From: an uncultured Eubacteriales bacterium
GTDB taxonomy: Bacteria; Bacillota; Clostridia; Christensenellales; Aristaeellaceae
Assembly: GCA_902795275.1 (NCBI GenBank)
Contig: CADBKQ010000033.1
Location: 1 to 64,000 of the forward strand
DNA: 64,000 bases
Reading direction: 5' to 3'
The translations under genes were made by a program, and so were the position numbers. Below are positions 1-8,000 of the stretch, piece after piece. Numbering within the stretch: the stretch's first letter is position 1; each line of letters starts with the position of its first letter. The notes below the pieces were generated by a model. That model was not told the DNA's origin, ran no database searches, and saw nothing but the letters and a program-made list of their open reading frames with translations.

Positions 1-100
1 AACGAAGGGAGTCGTAGCAGCGCTACGTTGACCGGAGTGAAGCACAGCCAGGGCGGAAAAGACGCCCGAAGATTCAAGCTTTTAGATGGGATTTAGTATG
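1..100. repeat. MITE-like palindromic element, truncated by window start
   Basis: The body around 3-33 (a CGAAGGGAG block, then the palindrome GTAGCAGCGCTAC, then GTTGACC) and the right terminal repeat (CTTTTAGATGGGATTTAGTA, 79-98) match the element at 39021-39141. Bases 44-73 are also the inverted counterpart of that copy's left interior (AGCCAGG...GATTC against GATTCGGG...CCTGGCT). The intact element was therefore probably a long palindrome with terminal inverted repeats. The left end lies outside the window. No coding capacity is seen. Confidence 0.6.
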
Positions 101-111
101 AGGTTGCGGAA

Positions 112-154
112 CTGGGGGAACCGCTCTTTGGACTCCAAAGAGTGGTTCCCCCAG
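112..154. repeat. CTGGGGGAACC hairpin repeat (copy a)
   Basis: A near-perfect inverted repeat: the arm CTGGGGGAACCGCTCTTTGG pairs with its complement ending in GGTTCCCCCAG, with a loop of a few bases. It is one of eight copies in the window (24024, 24266, 35002, 35137 and 37596 are simple; 3562 and 33059 carry inserts). The bases just upstream (GAGGTTGCGGA) equal the tail of the structured repeat at 24163-24264, so this looks like a recombined remnant. There is no T-run, so it is not an obvious terminator. Confidence 0.75.
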
Positions 155-210
155 AAATGCCTGAATCGTAACCCGTTCATCAAAGACCGACGTCAGGCGT
201 TTTCCGAACC

Positions 211-239
211 TTGACAGAATAAGCGGTTTGGCCTATAAT
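211..239 (+). promoter_or_regulatory. Sigma-A promoter of degV
   Basis: Perfect -35 TTGACA (211-216), 17-base spacer and perfect -10 TATAAT (234-239), 73 bases before the degV start. This is one of the strongest promoter matches in the window. Confidence 0.85.
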
Positions 240-311
240 AGAGATGGTGATTGATCCGGCCCGGGATGACAATTTCCCCGACCGGTGATTCTTTTTGGAG
301 GGGTTGTATTG

Positions 312-1199
312 ATGCAGGATTATGTGCTGAGCTGCTGTTCCACCGCCGACCTGAGCGAGCGGCATTTCCGGGAACGCAACATTGATTATATCTGCTTTCA
401 TTTTTACCTGGACGGCAAGCCCTATGACGACGACCTGGGCAAGAGCATTCCTTTCCCGGAGTTCTATAAAGCCATGCAGAACGGCGCGGAAACCCGCACT
501 TCACAAATCAACGAAGGCGAGTTTATCGAATACTTCACGCCCTTCCTGGAAGCGGGAAAGGACATCCTGCACGTGTGCCTGTCCAGCGGCATTTCGGGCG
601 TGTACAACTCCGCGATGCTGGCGAAGGAACAGCTTCAGGAAAAGTATCCCGACCGGAAAATCTACATTGTGGATTCCCTGGGCGCTTCCTCGGGCTATGG
701 CCTGCTGATGGACACCCTGGCCGATTTCCGCGACGGCGGCATGGACATTGACCGGCTGCACGAGTGGACGGAAGCGCACAAGCTGGAGGTGCACCACTGG
801 TTCTTCTCCACCGACCTGACCTTCTACGTCAAGGGCGGGCGTATTTCCAAGGCCGCCGGCTGGTTCGGCACCGCGCTGAGCATCTGCCCGCTGCTGAACA
901 TGGACAACCTGGGCCGCCTCATCCCGCGAGAAAAGATCCGCACCAAGAAAAAGGTCATCGCCCGCATCGTGGAGCAGATGAAGGCCCACGCGAAAAACGG
1001 CTCGGACTACAACGGCAAGTGCTTCATTTCCAATTCCGCCTGCGAGGAGGATGCCCGGGAAGTGGCCCGGCTGGTGGAAGCCGCGTTCCCCAAGCTGAAC
1101 GGCAAGGTGCTCATCAACTCCATCGGCACCACCATCGGCAGCCACACCGGCCCCGGCACCGTGGCCCTGTTCTTCTGGGGCGACGAGCGGAAGGATTGA
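312..1199 (+). CDS. DegV family fatty-acid-binding protein
   Basis: A 295-residue soluble protein of the DegV family, which binds fatty acids and in several Firmicutes supplies exogenous fatty acids to the FakA kinase. Family landmarks are visible: the N-terminal strand-turn with STADL, RTSQIN near residue 62, the serine-rich ligand loop SSGISGVYNSA at 91-101, KGGRIS, and the C-terminal GSHTGPGTVALFF signature. ATG 312 is chosen because GGAGGGG sits eight bases upstream; an in-frame ATG at 285 lacks such a site. No fakA-like gene is adjacent, so the lipid partner is not shown here. It has its own promoter and a terminator at 1213, so it is monocistronic. Confidence 0.9.
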   Translation: MQDYVLSCCSTADLSERHFRERNIDYICFHFYLDGKPYDDDLGKSIPFPEFYKAMQNGAETRTSQINEGEFIEYFTPFLEAGKDILHVCLSSGISGVYNSAMLAKEQLQEKYPDRKIYIVDSLGASSGYGLLMDTLADFRDGGMDIDRLHEWTEAHKLEVHHWFFSTDLTFYVKGGRISKAAGWFGTALSICPLLNMDNLGRLIPREKIRTKKKVIARIVEQMKAHAKNGSDYNGKCFISNSACEEDAREVARLVEAAFPKLNGKVLINSIGTTIGSHTGPGTVALFFWGDERKD

Positions 1200-1212
1200 T
1201 CCCGTTTCATTC

Positions 1213-1245
1213 CCGGAGAAACGAAAGCCGTTCCTCCGGTTTTTT
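1213..1245 (+). terminator. Rho-independent terminator after degV
   Basis: CCGGAG / CTCCGG stem with an inner AACG / CGTT extension, followed directly by six T residues. Confidence 0.8.
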
Positions 1246-1263
1246 CTTTGCCGGTTGGAGGAT

Positions 1264-1292
1264 TTGCAGGCAAGGCGTGGAATAAGTATAAA
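1264..1292 (+). promoter_or_regulatory. Promoter of the Nudix gene
   Basis: TTGCAG (1264-1269), 17-base spacer, TATAAA (1287-1292), 28 bases before the ATG at 1320. It probably also serves the small ORF and the acetyltransferase downstream, since no terminator is seen before 2714. Confidence 0.6.
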
Positions 1293-1319
1293 AAACAAAT
1301 CGGAAGCGGGGATACGAAC

Positions 1320-1958
1320 ATGCTTGATCAGCCCTCTCTTGACAGCCAGCTTCGGGAAACATTTTTATCCGGGGAAGAAATCTATCCCGGCAAGATCATC
1401 CGGGTGGAAAAGTGGCAGGTAGCGCTGCCCAACGGCGACACGGCCATGCGGGAGATCGTGAAGCACAACGGCGCTTCCGCCATCGTGCCAGTGGATGGGG
1501 CGGGCATGGTCACGATGGTGCGCCAACACCGGGTGGCCATCGACAAATGCACCTGGGAAATTCCCGCTGGCAAGCTGGACTCCCCCACGGAAGACCCCTT
1601 CGACGCGGCCAAGCGCGAACTGGAAGAAGAAACCGGCTTGCAGGCCGAACACTGGCAGAAGCTGACCAGTATGTACACCACGCCCGGCTTCTGCAACGAA
1701 CGCATTTCCATTTACCTTGCCACAGACCTGAGCCAGCATCCCTCCCATCCCGACGCGGACGAATTTTTGCGGATCAAAAAAATCCCGCTGGACGACGCCA
1801 TCGCCCAGTGCATGTCCGGGGAGATTCAGGACGGGAAAACCCTGGTGGGCCTGCTGATGGCAAAGCAGGTTCTCTCCCTGCGCGATATGCCGCTGATGGG
1901 CGCGGGCGCGTCCGTGCCGCGGTACAGCGCCGCCCGCGTGTCGCGGGAAGCCAAGTAA
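1320..1958 (+). CDS. Nudix hydrolase, ADP-ribose pyrophosphatase-like
   Basis: A 212-residue Nudix hydrolase of the NudF / ADP-sugar diphosphatase type, predicted to cleave ADP-ribose or related nucleoside diphosphate sugars in the cytoplasm. The Nudix box spans about residues 84-107 and ends in the metal-binding core RELEEETGL. Its first loop (GKLDSPTED) is one residue longer than the textbook G-x5-E spacing, a small deviation that should still allow function. WEIPAGKL just before the box and TTPGF after it fit the ADPRase subgroup. ATG 1320 is preferred over an in-frame start at 1248 because the promoter lies between them. It is the first gene of a likely three-gene unit. Confidence 0.88.
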   Translation: MLDQPSLDSQLRETFLSGEEIYPGKIIRVEKWQVALPNGDTAMREIVKHNGASAIVPVDGAGMVTMVRQHRVAIDKCTWEIPAGKLDSPTEDPFDAAKRELEEETGLQAEHWQKLTSMYTTPGFCNERISIYLATDLSQHPSHPDADEFLRIKKIPLDDAIAQCMSGEIQDGKTLVGLLMAKQVLSLRDMPLMGAGASVPRYSAARVSREAK

Positions 1959-1965
1959 AAACACC

Positions 1966-2106
1966 ATGAAGAAAGAAAAGCATCCCGTGTACTGGATCGT
2001 CCTGGCCGTGTTATTCCTGCTGCTCGCGGTGGGCGCAGTGCTGTTTGTCTGCGCGGTTTCCATCGGCAATACGCCGTTCCTCCTCGGCCCGGCCAGGAGC
2101 GTGTAG
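1966..2106 (+). CDS. Small single-pass membrane protein, 46 residues, unknown
   Basis: A short reading frame starting MKKEKHPVYW, then about 22 continuous hydrophobic residues (IVLAVLFLLLAVGAVLFVCA) and a short tail ending GPARSV. The layout, a charged start and one membrane helix, is that of a real small membrane protein. It begins 7 bases after the Nudix stop and ends 29 bases before the acetyltransferase, so it would be co-transcribed. The ribosome site is weak (GGAAG about 15 bases upstream) and may rely on coupling. I do not recognise a family. It could be chance coding in G+C-rich DNA, although the clean hydrophobic block argues against that. Confidence 0.45.
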   Translation: MKKEKHPVYWIVLAVLFLLLAVGAVLFVCAVSIGNTPFLLGPARSV

Positions 2107-2135
2107 TGATGTTTACGCAAGAATAAGGAACAGTC

Positions 2136-2702
2136 ATGCAGTTTTTTGAAGGGATTTTTTCCCATCTGCCCGTTCTGAAAACGGAGCGGCTCATTCTGCG
2201 CCCGCTGCGGATGCGGGACGCGAAGGATTTATTCGCCTACGCCCAAGACCCGGAGGTCAGCCGCCACGTGCTGTGGGACGCCCACGAAAGCATCTGGGAT
2301 TCCCGCCAGTTCCTGCGCGCCGCCATCCGCCAGTACCGCCGCGGACAGCCCGGCTCCTTCGCCATTGTGCTCAAGGATTCGGGCCGCATGATCGGCACTA
2401 TCGGGTTCATGTGGATCAATGTGGATTACAAAAGCGGCGAAGTGGGCTACAGCCTGGGCCGCGACTACTGGAACAAAGGCATCATGACCGAAGCCCTGCG
2501 GGAAGTGGTGCGCTTCGGGTTTGAGGATTTGGGCCTCAACCGCATCGAGGCCCAGCACGAGGTCAGCAATCCCGCATCCGGCAAAGTGATGGCCCACGTG
2601 GGCATGCAGTTCGAGGGCATCCTCCGCCAGCGCATCCGCAATAAGGGCTGCTATGCGGACGTGGCGCTGTACGCCATCCTGCGGGGAGACCAACGGAAAT
2701 AG
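2136..2702 (+). CDS. GNAT acetyltransferase, RimJ/RimL type
   Basis: A 188-residue acetyl-CoA-dependent N-acetyltransferase of the RimJ/RimL class, which in known members modifies protein N-termini or antibiotic-like amines. It shows the family start LKTERLILRPLRMRDAKDLF, the central strand EVGYSLGRDYWNKGIMTEAL (the acetyl-CoA loop region) and the late motif NRIEAQHEVSNPASGKVMAHVGMQFEG, where the Asn/Ser-containing turn before the catalytic helix is typical. The ATG has AAGGAA about six bases upstream. It sits third in the Nudix unit and ends at a clear terminator. The substrate cannot be told from sequence. Confidence 0.88.
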   Translation: MQFFEGIFSHLPVLKTERLILRPLRMRDAKDLFAYAQDPEVSRHVLWDAHESIWDSRQFLRAAIRQYRRGQPGSFAIVLKDSGRMIGTIGFMWINVDYKSGEVGYSLGRDYWNKGIMTEALREVVRFGFEDLGLNRIEAQHEVSNPASGKVMAHVGMQFEGILRQRIRNKGCYADVALYAILRGDQRK

Positions 2703-2713
2703 ACCAACTTTTT

Positions 2714-2742
2714 ACAGGCTGTCGAAAAGACGGCCTGTTTTT
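2714..2742 (+). terminator. Terminator after the acetyltransferase
   Basis: ACAGGC-TGTC / GACG-GCCTGT stem followed by TTTTT. The next promoter starts two bases later. Confidence 0.8.
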
Positions 2743-2744
2743 GC

Positions 2745-2773
2745 TTGACAAAATATCTTTCATCATGTAATAT
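2745..2773 (+). promoter_or_regulatory. Promoter of trhA
   Basis: Perfect TTGACA (2745-2750), 17-base spacer, TAATAT (2768-2773). Confidence 0.8.
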
Positions 2774-2826
2774 AGTTTTGAAAACCAGATGTAAAAATAT
2801 GAAGTATTATGTTGAAGGAGACAGCT

Positions 2827-3498
2827 ATGGAACAGGCAGCGAACGGCAAAGCGAAGAAGCGGGGCATCACGATTCCCAATTACTCCCTGGGGGAAGAAAT
2901 CTTCAACGCCATTTCCCACGGCATCGGGGGACTGCTCAGCGTTATCGCGCTGATCATGATGCTGCTGAAAGCGAAAACGCCGCTGGCGATTGTGAGCGTG
3001 TCGGTTTTCGGGTTCGCCATGATCGTGCTGTATGTCATTTCCTGCGTGTATCACGCCCTGAGCAAGCGCGTCAAAGGGAAAAAGGTGCTGCGGGTGATCG
3101 ACCACTGCAACGTGTTTTTCCTGGTGCTGGGCACCTATGTGCCGGTGTCGCTGCTGGGCGTAGGCGGCTGGCTGGGCTGGACGCTGCTGGGCGTGGTGTT
3201 CGCTTTCGCCGCCACGGGCATATCGCTGAACGGGGTGAACGTGGAGAAGTTCAAGGTGTCCAGCGTGATCTGCCATCTGGTGTGCGGCTGGTCGATCCTG
3301 TTCGGCGTTCCCGCACTGCTGCAATCTATCGGGCGGGCAGGAGTGTACTGGCTCGTTGCCGGCGGCGCGGCGTACACCGTCGGCTCCGTTCTGTACGGCA
3401 TCGGGTCAAAGAAAAAGTATATCCATTCCGTGTTCCATATTTTCTGCCTTCTTGGCACCGCCTGCCATTTCTGGGCGGTATACCGGTTTTTGCTGTGA
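2827..3498 (+). CDS. trhA: Hemolysin III / PAQR family membrane protein
   Basis: A 223-residue seven-helix protein of the PAQR / hemolysin III family (TrhA, formerly YqfA), linked in bacteria to membrane lipid homeostasis. The family metal-site residues are visible: His in the N-terminal NAISHGIGG, the conserved segment VYHALSKRVKGKKVLRVIDHCNVFF around residues 77-101, and the paired histidines near the C-terminus (HSVFHIF and CHFWAVY). The start at 2827 follows AAGGAG by about seven bases; an in-frame ATG at 2809 lies upstream of that site. Single gene with its own promoter. The name hemolysin is historical and does not imply a toxin. Confidence 0.9.
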   Translation: MEQAANGKAKKRGITIPNYSLGEEIFNAISHGIGGLLSVIALIMMLLKAKTPLAIVSVSVFGFAMIVLYVISCVYHALSKRVKGKKVLRVIDHCNVFFLVLGTYVPVSLLGVGGWLGWTLLGVVFAFAATGISLNGVNVEKFKVSSVICHLVCGWSILFGVPALLQSIGRAGVYWLVAGGAAYTVGSVLYGIGSKKKYIHSVFHIFCLLGTACHFWAVYRFLL

Positions 3499-3527
3499 TT
3501 GATCTTTTCGCGAATGATTGATATAAT
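3499..3527 (+). promoter_or_regulatory. Promoter before the membrane protein at 3724
   Basis: TTGATC (3499-3504), 17-base spacer, perfect TATAAT (3522-3527). Transcription would pass through the palindromic repeat at 3562-3699 before the gene. Confidence 0.7.
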
Positions 3528-3561
3528 AGATTCGAGTTCCCTTTATGGCTTTCTCGGAAGG

Positions 3562-3699
3562 GGGTCTGGGGGAAACCGCTCTTTCAGCCATGCGGCTTTA
3601 GACGCATGGCGTGCAATCGGCCAACTGCCTTAGAACCACAGCGCGGGCAAGCGAAGCGTAGGCCGTGCGAAGATATATCTAAGAGCGGTTTCCCCCAGA
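3562..3699. repeat. CTGGGGGAAACC hairpin repeat with 100-base insert (copy b)
   Basis: Left arm TCTGGGGGAAACCGCTCTT and right arm AAGAGCGGTTTCCCCCAGA pair perfectly but are separated by about 100 bases instead of a short loop. The insert begins with its own hairpin (GCCATGCG / CGCATGGC). It is preceded by the family lead-in GGCTTTCTCGGAAGGGGG. It lies in the 5' leader of the gene at 3724. Confidence 0.75.
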
Positions 3700-3723
3700 A
3701 ATAATTTTCTAAGGAGTTCCGCA

Positions 3724-4278
3724 ATGTCCAACCATTCCAAGGCCCGAAAGCAAAGCATGATGGCAGCGTTCTGCGGCATGGCGGCGGGGCTGTCCATGGC
3801 GGTGATGCTGCTTGGCGGAGTGATCCCCATCGCTACCTACGCCGTACCCATGCTGTGCGGGCTGCTGCTGCTTCCCATTTTGCTGGAGTTCGGGGAAAGG
3901 GCTGCCTGGGCCACGTTTTTCGCGGTATCCGCCCTGGCGCTGATGCTGGATTTTGACAAGGAAGCGGCGTTCTTTTATCTGTTCATCGGCTATTACCCCA
4001 TCGTGAAATGGAAGCTGGATAAGATCAAGGGGAAAGGCTGGCGGCTGGCGGCCAAGCTGGCGCTGTTCACGGTGTCCATGGTGGTGATGTACGCGCTGCT
4101 GGCGCTGCTGTTCCCGGTGCTGGCGGCGCTCAGGGACTTTGAAGAAATGGGCGTGATCATGAGCGCCCTGTTCCTGCTGGCGTATGTGTTTTGCATGATG
4201 CTGTACGATCACCTGCTGATGTACTGCGTGATGCTCTACGCCAACAAAATCCGCCCCAAGCTGAAATTCTTGAAATAA
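3724..4278 (+). CDS. Polytopic membrane protein of unknown function
   Basis: A 184-residue protein with about five predicted membrane helices (around residues 13-30, 33-53, 59-75, 112-133 and 142-165) and a lysine-rich cytoplasmic loop (KWKLDKIKGKGWRLAAKL). The overall look resembles small substrate-binding or DUF2232-like membrane proteins, but I see no diagnostic motif and do not assign a function. AAGGAG lies about seven bases before the ATG. It is a single gene, with a promoter at 3499 and a terminator at 4285. The leader carries a palindromic repeat that may affect expression. Confidence 0.75.
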   Translation: MSNHSKARKQSMMAAFCGMAAGLSMAVMLLGGVIPIATYAVPMLCGLLLLPILLEFGERAAWATFFAVSALALMLDFDKEAAFFYLFIGYYPIVKWKLDKIKGKGWRLAAKLALFTVSMVVMYALLALLFPVLAALRDFEEMGVIMSALFLLAYVFCMMLYDHLLMYCVMLYANKIRPKLKFLK

Positions 4279-4284
4279 AAAACA

Positions 4285-4317
4285 CGCTGGGTTTTGATGC
4301 AGCCCAGCGGTTCTTTT
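4285..4317 (+). terminator. Terminator after the gene at 3724
   Basis: CGCTGGG / CCCAGCG stem with an 11-base loop, followed by GTTCTTTTT. Confidence 0.7.
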
Positions 4318-4320
4318 TAG

Positions 4321-4404
4321 GTATTGCGGTCATACCGGAAATACGGCATCCAGTACGCCATGCTGGCGCATATGCTGTTCCACCTCGTCAGCCGCACTAT
4401 CTAG
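4321..4404 (+). pseudogene. C-terminal remnant of a CPBP (CAAX-type) membrane protease
   Basis: Twenty-seven codons ending in TAG read YRKYGIQYAMLAHMLFHLV near the end. This resembles the last helix of CPBP/Abi intramembrane metalloproteases, where a basic-glycine turn precedes a helix with a conserved His. The frame is closed by a stop immediately upstream (4318-4320) and there is no start, so only the tail survives. The call rests on motif resemblance alone. Confidence 0.4.
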
Positions 4405-4466
4405 CTGATCGCGTTTTGATTGAAAGGGATCTTTAAGTCACTATCGCGTTGCGAAGCAAAAAGATA

Positions 4467-4522
4467 CGCTGGGGGCTGCGCGCCCCCAGACCTGCGGCAA
4501 GGGATTCCATCCCTTGCATCCC
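4467..4522 (-). repeat. Two-hairpin repeat module B (copy B1)
   Basis: Two adjacent hairpins, CTGGGGG / CCCCCAG and GCAAGGGAT / ATCCCTTGC, separated by a short spacer. The order, spacing and flanks (ACGCTGGGG..., ...CCC) match module B copies at 4911, 44361, 44525, 61935 and 62411, but the stem sequences differ and remain paired. The stretch from 4530 to 4670 holds one more hairpin (CCCCAGG...CCTGGGG, about 4627-4657) and nothing else I recognise. Confidence 0.6.
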
Positions 4523-4670
4523 AATAGGCGAAAAAACAAGTTGGGCAGAGAAAACAAGTTCCGCCTGCCGCGCTGGAGTTTACGATAGTTAGAGGGCTTC
4601 TGGCCCAAGAAAGCCGGGAAAATCCCCAGGAGAAAGTTCACTTTCCCCTGGGGATTATTCCCAGGCTTTC

Positions 4671-4975
4671 CCCGGATGCGAAGCATCCGGGTTGGCGGCT
4701 CTTTCCGCAGGCTCAATCGTCGCAAGTCCGCACAGCGGACATTGCTCGTTTCGCTTGATCTCACCGCCGATGAAATTCCCGCCACTGGCGGTCATCGGCG
4801 GTTCGTCCGCCGGGCCAGAAGCACAACGGCACCAACTCCGGCTTAACCGGTTCCTCCACGCAACAGCGGGAACCAAGCTTGATCGTTAATACAGCAGCAT
4901 CCGCTAATGCGGGTCCAGGGCGGTCACCGCCCTGGTGGGGTGTGGGGCAAAGCCCCACCGTTCCCTTTCGTGAAT
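4671..4975 (+). repeat. Composite structured repeat (modules A + linker + B), copy 1
   Basis: About 300 bases matching the reverse complement of 61925-62240. Parts in order: the hairpin CCGGATGCGAAGCATCCGG (4674-4692); module A (4705-4822, read on the minus strand) with paired stems GTCCGC/GCGGAC, CCGCC/GGCGG and ACCGCCGATGA/TCATCGGCGGT; a linker with CGCAACAGCGGGAACCAAGC (about 4860-4879); and module B2 (4911-4962) with CCAGGGCGG/CCGCCCTGG and GTGGGGC/GCCCCAC. Open frames cross it, but the frame is not kept between module A copies because loops differ by one or two bases, so I treat it as non-coding. Confidence 0.75.
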
Positions 4976-5005
4976 GAAAGAGTCCTTTTTGCGCCTCGAC
5001 CGTTC

Positions 5006-8000
5006 TCACCGCAGCGGAAAACGGGCTTCGTGGGTTTTGCCGTCAGAGACGAGGGCGACCCAGCCGTCGTCGGATTTCACCCCGTCCAGGGTGACAAACA
5101 GGGAATCCGGTTCGGCAGTGAAATGGTAATTGGCGGTGCCGAAACGGTAAATGAGAGTGAAGGAATCCATGGTTTCATGGCGTGCGGGATGCAGCCTCGC
5201 CCTGTCCCCGCGCTTTTCAAAGCCCAGCAGCTCCGTCACGATCACCCAGTACAGCCAGGCGGCGCTGCCGGTATACCAGCTCCAGCCGCCCCGGCCTTGG
5301 TTTTCCCCCGCGTACACGTCGCCGCAGAGCACATAGGGTTCGGCCCGGTAGATCCGGGCTTTTTCTGTTGTGTCCGTGTGATGCTCCGGCAGCACAGCCC
5401 GGGCGATTTCCCAGGCCAGCGCGGTTTCTCCCACCTGGCACAGGGCCAGGATGAGCCAGGGTACGGCGTGGGTGTACTGCCCGCCGTTTTCCCGCAGGCC
5501 GGGCAGGTACGCGCCGATGTAGCCCGCGTGTTCCTCGGGGGTAAAAGGCGGATCGAGGAGCTTTACCATGCCCGCTTCCCGGTCATACAGCTTTTCCACT
5601 GCCGCCGCCAGGGCCGCCCGGGCGTGATGCCGGGGCGCGCCGCCCAGCACGGCAAAGCATTGGCTGATGAGGTCGATGCGGGGCGGGGCGGTGTCGGGGC
5701 CGGCTAAAGGCGTTCCGTCCTCGTACCAGGCCCGGAGGTACCATTGTCCCGTCCAGGCGCTTTCCGCGCTGTCCAGGACGGTTCTCCGCAGGGCCTGGTA
5801 TTTTTCCTTGATCTCCGGCGGGCAATAGGGAAGAAATTCTTTCAGCACCCAAGCGAAGAAGAAGGCCAGCCACACGCTTTCGCCGCCCACCCGGTTCATG
5901 CCGTCGTTCCAGTCGCCGCCGCCCATGCGGGGAAGACCGTGTTCTCCGAAGGCCACGGAGTCAATGGCCCGGAAGCAATGGGCCGACAGCGGTTCCGTCC
6001 AGGGGGTCACGTCCGGTTCCTCGTAGCGGTCGGTTTCGTTTTCTGCCAGCGGCAGGGATTCCAGGTAGGAAACCGGTTCCTCCAGGATATTCGCGTCTCC
6101 GGTGACTTGGATATATTTGGAAGTGATGTAGGGCAGGAACAGCCTGTCATCGCTGATGCGGGTGCGCACGCCGCGCAGGGGCGGATGCCACCAGTGCTGC
6201 ACGTCACCTTCCTTGTACTGGTGCGCGGCGCAGAGGAGGATGTGCTCCCGGACAGATTCTGGCTCGGTGTACAGCAGGGCCAGGCAGTCCTGCAATTGAT
6301 CCCGGAAGCCGATGGCCCCGCCCGCCTGGTACGGGCCTAAGCGTCCCATGAGCCGGGACGCTCTGACTTGATAGGGCAGCCAGCGGTTCAGCATCCTGCC
6401 CAGCGCTTCGTCGAAGGAGAACAGCAGCAGACGGGAGAGGCGCTCGCCCCAGAATCCGCGTACCGCCCTTGCCGCGTCGGCGGGGCCTTCCTTCAGCAGG
6501 GCGTCAAAGGCCTGTTTCGCGGCTTCCATGCTGCCCGCGTGGCCCAAAGCCAGGGTCAGGCGCACAGGTTCCCGCGGGGGCAAGGTGATCTCCGCGCGGA
6601 ACAGGGCAACGCTCCCGACGCCCTGGACGTTCGCCCGCAGCGCCAAAGGCACGTCCTGTCCATCTGTCCCGAAGCAGGACGAGGCGCAAAGGCTCTGGGT
6701 CTTCGCCCCTTCCATGCCAGCCCAGGCCAGGCCGGGGAAATCTCCGCCGGCTGCCGCCGCCAGAGAGCCGTCCGCCACGCAGCGGGCGGCATCCGTTTGC
6801 TCGCCCAGGGCGAAGCGCACCAGCCAGTACAGCTGGGTCAGCTGCTCTTTTTCGCTTCTCAGCGTTACCGCGCGAATGCCAAGGGCTTTTTCCACATGGG
6901 AAAACACGGCAGTCTGGCACAGCGTCTGCCCCGCCAGGGCGTGGTAGGTGGCGATGCCCGGCTCGTACACCGCCGCGCCCCGGGCCAAGGGCCAGACGCG
7001 GCCTTCCTCATCCACGAAAAAGATTTCCTCGCTGGGCGCGCCCCGGTACACGTCGGGCGTCTGCCGGGTGATGCGCCCCAGGCGGCTGTTCCCGGCGTAA
7101 GAGGACAGGATGCCCGTTTCGCAAACCACTGTGCCAAACGACAGCCCGCACAGCAGATGATGCCACGGCACAGGCGCGGGCGTTTTCACGCAGTACGCGC
7201 CTTCGCGGGTGTACCCGCCCAGGCCGTTGTCGGCAGCTAGGGTTCCGGGCAGCACCGCTTCGGGGATGCTCAGCGCTTTTTCTTCCCCTTCCGGAATGGA
7301 AACGCGCAAGGCGCTCAGCTGTTCCCGCAGGCTTTGCCCGCCCCGCAGGGTAAGCCGGGCCAGGCTTTCCAGGGCCAGCGCCTCCGTTTCCGTGCCGGAG
7401 GCCAGAAACACGCCGCCGGGCTGTCCCACCATGTCCCGGTCAAGGCTGACCCGGATACACTCCGTCACCCGGTCCCGGCAGGGCCGTTGGTATTCCTTTT
7501 CCTCCGGGCAGAAGAACAGCAGATCGCAGCCGACGCCCCGCAGCCGCATCCAGGCGTGCGCCCGGAGCGCGTGGCGGATCAGGGCCTGCCCTGTTTCTTC
7601 ATCCACCCGCACCAGCAGCACGGGAAGATTCCCGGAAATGCCCCAGCGCCAAAGCGCGTTTCTCGGCGCGGGCGGGAAAGCCTGCTGGTGGGGCTGGTTG
7701 GTAAACACCACCGCGCCCAGCACCTGCTGATACAGGCCCAGGGCGTTTCCCTCCAGCCGCAGCAGCCGGGCGGTCATGGCAGCCTGGGTCGCGGCCAGGG
7801 AGAAGGCCGCCTTCACCCGGCTGACGGAAAGGGGCGCTTGCTCCAGCCGTTCTTGGGTCTCCGCAAACGCGGTCACGAAATACACCGCGCTCTTTCGATG
7901 GGCGGGAACCCGCAAAGAGACGGTGAGGGAGCAGCAGGGAGAAACTACGTCCCCGGTGCGGCAGGCCGTGGTTTCATCGCTTAACTGAGCGGGCCTGGCA

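Noticed and set aside
285..311. Upstream start for degV giving nine more residues
   Set aside because: No ribosome site before 285, while GGAGGGG is correctly placed for ATG 312.
4840..4900. tRNA-like or attachment-site sequence (GGTTCCTCC...GGGAACC)
   Set aside because: The arms pair but no cloverleaf can be drawn, and the same segment recurs at 44466 and 62037 as part of the repeat linker.
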